From contig JANQJU010000077.1 of assembly GCA_028281495.1 (NCBI GenBank), positions 1 through 64,000 of the forward strand: DNA of 64,000 nt. Reading direction: 5' to 3'. Position 1 is the stretch's first letter. Each line of letters begins with the position of its first letter. The notes beneath the pieces are model-generated. The model had not been told where the DNA came from, did no database searches, and saw only the letters and a list, made by a program, of their open reading frames with translations. A program made the position numbers and the translations under genes. The DNA comes from SAR324 cluster bacterium (lineage in GTDB: Bacteria > SAR324 > NAC60-12). Positions 57,652-64,000 of this stretch are shown here, one piece after another.

Positions 57652-60636
57652 ATGAAGCAGGTTGAAAATCGCACCAGGATTTGGATTGGATGGGGGCTGT
57701 TCCTCTTCGGGGTGCTGTGGATTGGTGTCGCGTGCAATGATTTTGGAGAAGGCGAATTGGAAGGCTCCACGGATAGCAGTCAAATTGGGCTGGTGGAAGA
57801 CACAGATAGCGATTTGGTTGCCGTAGTTTCTTTAGGCAGCAGCCAAGGTTTTGTCGTAGCACAAGATCCCGATACAGACTCCTTAGAGCGGATTGTCTTG
57901 CTTGCCCCTGATGGCACAGAAGGCACCCTGATTGTTGGAGAAGAAAATCGTCCTTCCGCTTTTTCAGTGAACAGCTATGCCTATTCGTTTTTCAATTTTA
58001 CCGGGACCACGGTTGATGTGATCATCACCGATCCCGATGGGAACGCTTCGACGGAAACAGGGCTTTCTTTCAATACATCGGCACTCACTGTGTCTCAGAC
58101 CTTCCGACAGGTCGCACAGAGCACTACAGAAACGCAGCTGGACCTGACAAAACAAGCCGCGGCTATTGTGAAAGAAACCATGCAAGCCATCCAACCGGTT
58201 GTTTCCGAAGAGGGAGGGGCTAGTCTGGTGGAATTCGGTCTCAATACAGCCTTGATTCCCCTATTGCTGGATACTGACGATGCCACGATTGCCTCTGTCC
58301 TAACTACCGTGGAACCGACCAATGATGCAGTGCAAGAGGTCCTTTCCGTTTCTAGTACCAGCTTGGTTTCGGTAGTCACAACGACCACACTGACAACCTC
58401 CACTAGTACGTCTTCGACGACGAGCACGACGAGCACGACGAGCACAACAACATCTAGTACATCTTCCACCACCGTCACCACCACAACAACTACAACAGAA
58501 GTGACCACCACGACCACCAGTACGACCACCACCACGATACCATTGCGGGTGGCTGCGGGAGGAAGTCATACGTGTGTTTTGCTCAGCAACAACACAATCA
58601 AATGTTGGGGAGCGGGGACTTTTGGTCAATTGGGCAATAGCGCTTCAACCAACCAAACCGCACCGGTGAGTGTGAGCAATATCTCGACTGCGGCCCAAGT
58701 AGTGACCGGAGAAAATCACACCTGCGCTCTCTTAAATGACAACACCGTACAATGCTGGGGTTTGGGGGCTTCCGGACAGTTGGGCAATAGTGCGGCTACC
58801 AATAGCAGTACCGCAGTGAGTGTGAGCAATATCTCGACGGCTACCCAAATCACGGCGGGAAGCAATCACACCTGTGCTCTGTTGAGTGATAGCACGGTGC
58901 AATGCTGGGGGTTAGGCACCTCTGGTCAATTGGGTAATTCGGGCACTGCAAACAGTTCCACACCAGTCACAGTAACCAGTTTGACGGGGGTGGCTGAGGT
59001 ATCCGCGGGGAATAATCACACCTGTGCCTTGTTGAGCGACAAGACCGTGAAATGTTGGGGCTTGGGGACCTCTGGACAGCTCGGCAATGGGGGGACAACC
59101 ACCCAAAATTCAGCGGTCACGGTCAGTAATATTTCTACTGCCACGGCAATTGCTGCCGGAGGAACTCATTCTTGTGCTCTGCTTTCGACTAGTGCCATGC
59201 AATGTTGGGGCGGAGGAAGTTCGGGGCAACTGGGAAATGGTTCCACTAGCAATCAATCCACACCGGTATCGGTCAATAACATTTCTTCTGCCATTCAGAT
59301 TACAGTAGGCACTGACCATTCCTGCGTTTTGTTAAATGCAGGAACGGTCCAGTGTTGGGGGATTGGCGACGGAGGAAGGCTCGGAGACGGGGGAGTGACA
59401 CAACAAACCACTCCGATTTCCGTGGTATCACTCTCTGGGGTTTCTTTTGTTGATGCTGGAGATGCTCATAGCTGTGTGGTCGTCTCTACCGATTCTTCTA
59501 TTCGATGCTGGGGTTCTCGTACCTCCGGACAATTGGGCGATGGCATCACTCCGGATAAGACCACACCGGTGGCTGTCATTGGGGTTTCTGGAGCAACGGT
59601 GATTGCAGCGGGAGATAATCACAACTGTGCACTGCTCAAGGACAATACAGTGCGCTGCTGGGGGTTGGGAACTTCGGGGCAACTAGGCAACGGCAGTACC
59701 AACAATTTTGATGTTTCTGTTTCAATCAATACCATCTCCAGTGCAACGTATGTCACCGCTGGAACCTCACACAGTTGCGCCTTGTTAAGCGACAAGACGG
59801 TTCAATGCTGGGGTTCGGGGACTTCGGGGCAATTAGGAATTGGAACCACTTCCATTGTGAGCACTCCAGCCAGTACCGTGAGTGGTGTGACAACCGCTAT
59901 TGGCATCGCATCGGGGAACAATCATAACTGTTCGGTTCTGAGTGGTGGGACTTTGCAATGTTGGGGTACGGGGTCTTCTGGTCAGTTAGGCAATGGAAGC
60001 ACGAGCGATCAATCCACCCCTGTGACAGTGAGTGGGATTGCCAATGCAGAAAAGGTGGCTGCAGGAGGAGATGTTGCGTGTGGAGTCCTCAATGACAAAC
60101 TGGTGAAGTGTTGGGGAGCGGGCACCTCGGGACAACTCGGCAATGGGGTTCAGAGCAATCAAAGTTCACCTGTATTTGTAACCGGCATCAGTTCGACTCA
60201 AATCGCAACGGGCGGAACCCATTCTTGTACGATTCTTACGGACAATACCGTCAAATGTTGGGGAAGTGGCAGTCTTGGCCAAATTGGCAATGGCTCCAAT
60301 TCCGATCAAACCACAGCTCAACCCACCAGCCTTACCAGTACAGCAGCTTCTCTCTCATTGGGATCGGGACACTCATGTGCCGTAATGACTGATCAAAGTG
60401 TCCAGTGTTGGGGAAATGGAAGCTCTGGACAATTGGGGAACGGTGCAATGACCAATTCCAATACATCGGTTTCAGTGACGCTTGCTACGACTGTTTTCCA
60501 AGTCGCGACAGGGAGCAGTCACTCTTGTGCCCTGTTGAGCAATGAAACGGTCGAATGCTGGGGTGCCGGCTCTTTGGGACAATTGGGAGATGGCAGCGCA
60601 TTTGCTCGCCAGCCCGTCACGGTGAAAGGGTTGTGA
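57652..60636 (+). CDS. exported RCC1-repeat protein, 14 repeats, Thr-rich stalk
   Basis: A 994-residue, probably surface or periplasmic protein. A hydrophobic N-terminus (WIGWGLFLFGVLWIGVAC) ends in a possible lipobox Cys. Residues ~30-235 are an acidic, beta-rich domain, followed by a ~60-residue Ser/Thr stalk, then 14 RCC1 repeats from ~298 to the end. Each repeat has the form 'vaAGxxHtCALLsdxTVqCWGxGtsGQLGnGxxxxsxxPVxVxxis'. Fourteen repeats would make two seven-bladed propellers, each blade carrying a conserved Cys pair. The partner is unknown; adhesion or polymer binding is an inference. Two LacI-type operators lie upstream. Start ATG 57652 is preceded by AGGGGG. Confidence 0.9.
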   Translation: MKQVENRTRIWIGWGLFLFGVLWIGVACNDFGEGELEGSTDSSQIGLVEDTDSDLVAVVSLGSSQGFVVAQDPDTDSLERIVLLAPDGTEGTLIVGEENRPSAFSVNSYAYSFFNFTGTTVDVIITDPDGNASTETGLSFNTSALTVSQTFRQVAQSTTETQLDLTKQAAAIVKETMQAIQPVVSEEGGASLVEFGLNTALIPLLLDTDDATIASVLTTVEPTNDAVQEVLSVSSTSLVSVVTTTTLTTSTSTSSTTSTTSTTSTTTSSTSSTTVTTTTTTTEVTTTTTSTTTTTIPLRVAAGGSHTCVLLSNNTIKCWGAGTFGQLGNSASTNQTAPVSVSNISTAAQVVTGENHTCALLNDNTVQCWGLGASGQLGNSAATNSSTAVSVSNISTATQITAGSNHTCALLSDSTVQCWGLGTSGQLGNSGTANSSTPVTVTSLTGVAEVSAGNNHTCALLSDKTVKCWGLGTSGQLGNGGTTTQNSAVTVSNISTATAIAAGGTHSCALLSTSAMQCWGGGSSGQLGNGSTSNQSTPVSVNNISSAIQITVGTDHSCVLLNAGTVQCWGIGDGGRLGDGGVTQQTTPISVVSLSGVSFVDAGDAHSCVVVSTDSSIRCWGSRTSGQLGDGITPDKTTPVAVIGVSGATVIAAGDNHNCALLKDNTVRCWGLGTSGQLGNGSTNNFDVSVSINTISSATYVTAGTSHSCALLSDKTVQCWGSGTSGQLGIGTTSIVSTPASTVSGVTTAIGIASGNNHNCSVLSGGTLQCWGTGSSGQLGNGSTSDQSTPVTVSGIANAEKVAAGGDVACGVLNDKLVKCWGAGTSGQLGNGVQSNQSSPVFVTGISSTQIATGGTHSCTILTDNTVKCWGSGSLGQIGNGSNSDQTTAQPTSLTSTAASLSLGSGHSCAVMTDQSVQCWGNGSSGQLGNGAMTNSNTSVSVTLATTVFQVATGSSHSCALLSNETVECWGAGSLGQLGDGSAFARQPVTVKGL

Positions 60637-60732
60637 CATCTCCAATCAGGATCGCCGCTATACAATTCGATAAATTCGCGATATCGTTCGGTTGAATCTT
60701 CACTTTTCCCACTTAGAATCTTCATTGAAAAT

Positions 60733-61839
60733 ATGAACTTATCTCAAGAATATTTACAGAATCCAAAAATCGCATCGATTGTTCAAACCGTTGTCCAAGA
60801 AGAGCCATTGAGTTTTGAACAAGGGATGCAATTGTACACAGAAACCCCATTGCTTGTGTTGCAGCAGCTTGCGGACTTTCGTCGACGTAAACTGCATGGT
60901 GACAATGCGTATTACAATCGGAACATCCATATCGAACCGACAAACAAGTGTGTTTATTCCTGCAAATTTTGTTCATTTTATCGGAAACCCAAAGCCACTG
61001 AAAAAGACGGCGCCTGGGACTATTCATTGGAAGATGTGGATCGCATCCTTGGAGACTATGAACAGGCGAATCTTACAGAAGTCCACGTCACGGGGGGAGT
61101 GCATCCGGGACGGGATCTAGAATGGTGGGCAGATCTCATTCGTACCATCAAAAACAAATATCCTCAGATCCATGTCAAAGCATATACGGCGGTCGAAATC
61201 GCCTTTATGGCGAGGAAATCGAAAACCACCATCCATCACGTGTTGTCGGTTCTGAAGGAAGCAGGTTTGGATTCACTGCCAGGAGGTGGGGCTGAGATCT
61301 TCAATCCAGTAGTGCGGAAAAAAATTGCAGGAGGCAAAGCCCCGGCGAATCATTGGCTAGAGATCCACCAAACGGCACATGAATTGGGAGTTCAATCGAA
61401 CGCCACCATGCTGTATGGACATGTTGAATCTTTCGAAGACCGTTTGGATCACATGTTACAGATCCGCAAACTTCAGGAAAAAACCGGTGGGTTCAATGCG
61501 TTCATTCCGCTCAAATATCGTAATGAAAACAATGCTCTTTCGTATCTCCCCGAAGTGAGCATTGAAGACGATCTACGCAACTATGCCGTGTCGCGACTGA
61601 TGCTCCACAACATCAAACATCTCAAAGCCTACTGGGTGATGCTTGGTTTTGAGACGGCTCAAAAAAGCCTTCTCTATGGAGTGGACGACCTAGATGGTAC
61701 CGTCAACGATACCACCAAAATCTATTCCATGGCTGGCTCCATCGAAAATCCAGTGGTGACCACGCAGCAAATCCGAAGCCTCATCACTCAGAATGCTCGA
61801 GTCCCGGTGGAGCGAAACTCGGTGTATGAGGCGGTGTAG
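60733..61839 (+). CDS. mqnE: aminofutalosine synthase MqnE
   Basis: A 368-residue radical-SAM enzyme of the futalosine route to menaquinone; it joins 3-[(1-carboxyvinyl)oxy]benzoate to SAM-derived adenosine. The [4Fe-4S] motif CVYSCKFCSF (CX3CX2C) is preceded by NRNIHIEPTN. Family-specific sequences are EVHVTGGVHPGRDLEWWADL, HVKAYTAVEIAFMARKS, LKEAGLDSLPGGGAEIFNPVVRKKIAGGKA, NATMLYGHVE and FNAFIPLKYRNENNAL. It could be confused with MqnC, but the PGGGAEIF context and length favour MqnE. No other mqn gene is adjacent. Confidence 0.9.
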   Translation: MNLSQEYLQNPKIASIVQTVVQEEPLSFEQGMQLYTETPLLVLQQLADFRRRKLHGDNAYYNRNIHIEPTNKCVYSCKFCSFYRKPKATEKDGAWDYSLEDVDRILGDYEQANLTEVHVTGGVHPGRDLEWWADLIRTIKNKYPQIHVKAYTAVEIAFMARKSKTTIHHVLSVLKEAGLDSLPGGGAEIFNPVVRKKIAGGKAPANHWLEIHQTAHELGVQSNATMLYGHVESFEDRLDHMLQIRKLQEKTGGFNAFIPLKYRNENNALSYLPEVSIEDDLRNYAVSRLMLHNIKHLKAYWVMLGFETAQKSLLYGVDDLDGTVNDTTKIYSMAGSIENPVVTTQQIRSLITQNARVPVERNSVYEAV

Positions 61840-61867
61840 CCTATCCGCACAAAGGTATAGGAGATGG

Positions 61868-62545
61868 TCACGATTCGGCTGTGGTCTTCTTCTTTCCAAC
61901 AATGCCTTCTCGCCAAGCGTAAACAGCAGCTTGAGTTCTATCGTTTAGATACAGTTTGGAAAGCACGTTGCTCACATGCGACTTCACTGTTTTTTCAGTG
62001 ATTCCCAAAATCTTAGCAATCGCTTGATTGGAATGACCTTCAGCAATGGATTGCAAGACGTCCATTTCGCGGTTTGTTAAATTTTCATGCAGTAGAGATA
62101 ATTTTTCAGAAGGATGCACTGCCTTCAGGAGTGCTCTGGCGATACGCGGACTGAGGGTGGCTTCTCCAAGGCAAGCGTGTCGGATGGCTTTGATTAAATC
62201 TTCGGGGGAGATATCTTTTAATATATAAGAAATCGCACCAGCTCGGGTTACAGACACCACATGCTCATCGCCTTCATGAGAAGTGAGAATCACAATTTGG
62301 GTACGTGGGCTGACTTTCTTGATTTGTCGTACAGAGGTCTCAATATCTTGATCGGGCATGAGCAAATCCAAAAGAACCACATCGGGGGCATGGCGTAAAC
62401 AGGCTTCAACAGCTTCAGTCCCACTGGAAGCCGCTTCCAATAAATCAATATCGGTTGCTGTGGCAATGAACGCAGTCAAGCCTCTACGTACCACTTCATG
62501 GTCATCTGCAATGACCAGAGAGATTTGCTTTAATGGGTCAGCCAT
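61868..62545 (-). CDS. NarL/LiaR-type response regulator
   Basis: A 225-residue regulator. Receiver (~5-120): SLVIADDHEVVRRGL, phospho-Asp in VVLLDLLMPDQD, Lys in YILKDISPEDL. C-terminal LuxR-type helix-turn-helix (~150-215): LTNREMDVLQSIAEGHSNQAIAKILGITEKTVKSHVSNVLSKLYLNDRTQAAVYAWREG. The gene overlaps the 3' end of the partner kinase gene by 8 bp. I chose ATG 62545 (MADPLKQ), 7 nt after AAGGAG, rather than ATG 62551. The target genes are not apparent. Confidence 0.95.
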   Translation of the reverse strand: MADPLKQISLVIADDHEVVRRGLTAFIATATDIDLLEAASSGTEAVEACLRHAPDVVLLDLLMPDQDIETSVRQIKKVSPRTQIVILTSHEGDEHVVSVTRAGAISYILKDISPEDLIKAIRHACLGEATLSPRIARALLKAVHPSEKLSLLHENLTNREMDVLQSIAEGHSNQAIAKILGITEKTVKSHVSNVLSKLYLNDRTQAAVYAWREGIVGKKKTTAES

Positions 62546-63968
62546 CTTCATGCTCCTTTTGCCATTGGATGAGTACTGTGGTCCCTTTTCCTAATTCCGA
62601 CTCAATGGATATGGAACTGTTAGAAAACTCTTGGCTTCGTTCTTGAATCGAAATCAACCCCAGCCCATTTTTATTTCTTTTTGGATTAAACCCTTTACCG
62701 TTGTCCTGAATCAAAAACATTATCTGCGTGCCTTTTTCTTTCAATTTGACTTGGATCTGATTGGCCTTCCCATGACGGATGGCATTGGAAATCGCCTCTT
62801 GTGCAATACGTGTTAAATGATGTTCAACCATTGGGGTTAACACCGGTCGGGCCTCTGGAATGAACATGATATTGACTTCAAATCGCCTAACAAAGTTTTC
62901 AACAAGCATTTCGATCTGATCAATGTAGGTGAGGCCTGTAAGCGATGAGGGGCGTAATTGAGTGATGATTTCCATTAAATCCTGTTGAGCTTCTCGATTG
63001 AGAGTTACGGATTCTGCAATATTTTCTTCCGCGTTTTGGTTGGATGTCGATTTGGATTTGACCACAGCCAATTGGAGTCCCAACGCAAAGAGTTTTTGTT
63101 TTACTGTATCGTGTAATTCCCGGGCCAATCGATTGCGTTCTTCGCTTATCGCGATCACTTGTTTTAGGTGCAGCATGTTTTGCAACTCCCCCGCCATATC
63201 ATTCAGGTGCAAGCTGTGTAAGGAAAGCTCATCACCATTGGGCAGCTCGATTTGTTGTTCAAAATTTCCTTTACGCCATTGGGCAGTGACACGATTGATT
63301 TTTTGTAAACGACGTGTGATGTAGCTAGCGGCAACGCCCCCACAAAATAAGCCAATCAACGTTGACGTGACTAGGGAAATGGGCCAGGTTTCGAGCATCC
63401 AAATGAAATTTTTTTGAACAATGAAGCCCCAATCAAAACGGGCATGAAACACAACATTGATAGAACCAATTTGGGGCTTGTCGTCCACCTGAATTGGGAC
63501 ATGAACCCTGAGAGTGTCAGCAGATTCCGTACGCCCGACAGCCTTCTTCTCGTTTCTCAATGCTCCCGAAGAGTCTGGAAAACGGAGAACCAATTGATCC
63601 TGACGATCAAAAACCTGAAGGTCAACATCGAGTTCACTCACAAATGAGAGTTGAAAAGGATGATGTCCTTTTCTTTCTACTTGCATCGCAATAAGACGTG
63701 TATGCATGCTGTATAAGAAAGCACGCAATTCAGGTTGAGTCACCTCTTGGCTCTTCAGAAAGACGGCCAGTGTGGGTATCTCTTTTTGAATGTGTCTTTC
63801 GATATTTTCCGCCGTAAAGGCCTGAGTATAATCCAATCGATCCACGAAACTGATTGAAATCAAAATCAACAACATCAATCCTAAAAAGCTCAGCACACTG
63901 TAAGTGAGAGCGAGCCGGAACCATAGTTTTTTAACAAATTGTGGTGTGTTCGATATCAAGCTTTGCAT
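62538..63968 (-). CDS. NarX/LiaS-type sensor histidine kinase (HisKA_3)
   Basis: A 476-residue membrane kinase: helix 1 (~16-40), a periplasmic sensor region (~41-195), helix 2 (~196-218), a HAMP-like stretch (~218-270, SYITRRLQKINRVTAQWRKGNFEQQIELPNGDEL), then HisKA_3 with the phospho-His in SEERNRLARELHDTVKQKLFALGLQLAV. The ATPase domain carries EAISNAIRHGKANQIQV and DNGKGFNPKRNKNGLGLISIQERSQEF. It is translationally coupled to the response regulator downstream. A TATAAT 7 bp before the ATG (63975-63980, minus strand) hints at a very short leader, but the -35 would lie at or beyond the window edge. Confidence 0.94.
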   Translation of the reverse strand: MQSLISNTPQFVKKLWFRLALTYSVLSFLGLMLLILISISFVDRLDYTQAFTAENIERHIQKEIPTLAVFLKSQEVTQPELRAFLYSMHTRLIAMQVERKGHHPFQLSFVSELDVDLQVFDRQDQLVLRFPDSSGALRNEKKAVGRTESADTLRVHVPIQVDDKPQIGSINVVFHARFDWGFIVQKNFIWMLETWPISLVTSTLIGLFCGGVAASYITRRLQKINRVTAQWRKGNFEQQIELPNGDELSLHSLHLNDMAGELQNMLHLKQVIAISEERNRLARELHDTVKQKLFALGLQLAVVKSKSTSNQNAEENIAESVTLNREAQQDLMEIITQLRPSSLTGLTYIDQIEMLVENFVRRFEVNIMFIPEARPVLTPMVEHHLTRIAQEAISNAIRHGKANQIQVKLKEKGTQIMFLIQDNGKGFNPKRNKNGLGLISIQERSQEFSNSSISIESELGKGTTVLIQWQKEHEDG

Positions 63969-64000
63969 CGTTCCATTATAGAGATTGAGCTGCTTTTGTA

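Overview
The window reads as chromosomal DNA of a motile, flagellated Gram-negative (diderm) bacterium of moderate GC. The diderm evidence is a flagellar P-ring protein, inner-membrane PilO/PilP-like proteins, a Wzm/Wzt polysaccharide exporter with a C-terminal Wzt domain, TatA and RecB. Gene content is 'deltaproteobacterial' in style: CsrA-FliW with flgKL, a two-subunit 2-oxoacid:ferredoxin oxidoreductase, methylmalonyl-CoA mutase with MeaB, SelA, and futalosine-pathway menaquinone synthesis. No rRNA or marker protein here fixes the phylum, so this assignment is an inference. No IS element, prophage block or CRISPR array was seen.

Layout. 1-3.9 kb: the 3' part of a D-2-hydroxyacid dehydrogenase, a TrpD2-like phosphoribosyltransferase-fold protein, a small unknown protein and a DUF368 lipid-carrier transporter. 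4-6.4 kb: a secreted GH14 beta-amylase with two LacI-family-type operators and its own terminator. 6.5-12.6 kb (minus strand): a GAF-SpoIIE phosphatase / 54-residue peptide / solute-binding protein operon with a possible sigma-54 promoter, a PilO/PilP-like pair, a membrane GT-C/TPR protein and a small membrane protein. 13-19.8 kb: a flagellar block flgI-flgJ, then flgM-flgN-flgK-flgL-csrA-fliW behind a near-consensus sigma-28 promoter. 19.8-23 kb (minus): a divergent DUF374-type acyltransferase homologue, a triple-CheW protein and a pseudo-receiver/CheX protein.

23.3-31.4 kb: a CBS protein, korA and korB (korB carries its own CBS pair), then four tRNAs (Thr, Tyr, Thr, Trp), secE-nusG-rplK-rplA, an L10 leader, and rplJ-rplL. 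rpoBC does not follow. 31.4-34.9 kb (minus): mcm and meaB, separated by a 33-bp minisatellite. 35-43.3 kb: xseB, RNase E/G with histone-H1-like tails, selA, rfbD, wzm and wzt. 43.5-54.8 kb: a PilZ-like/receiver/PilZ-like protein, proA, adk, a TerB-like protein, a periplasmic ankyrin protein, tatA, a large recB, an orphan NtrB-type kinase and PPK2. 54.8-57.5 kb: a decayed stretch with two frameshifted pseudogenes, a CHAP-domain lysin-like protein and small inverted repeats. 57.6-64 kb: a 14-repeat RCC1 surface-type protein, mqnE, and a NarL/LiaR-type two-component pair.

The best regulatory predictions are: (i) a CsrA-type hairpin with an AUGGAG hexaloop covering the csrA Shine-Dalgarno, next to fliW; (ii) a sigma-28 promoter in front of flgM; (iii) a 28-bp perfect palindrome at the beta-amylase promoter. 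The most unusual protein architectures are KorB-CBS, PilZ-like/REC/PilZ-like, CheW x3 with pseudoREC-CheX, and a double seven-blade RCC1 protein.
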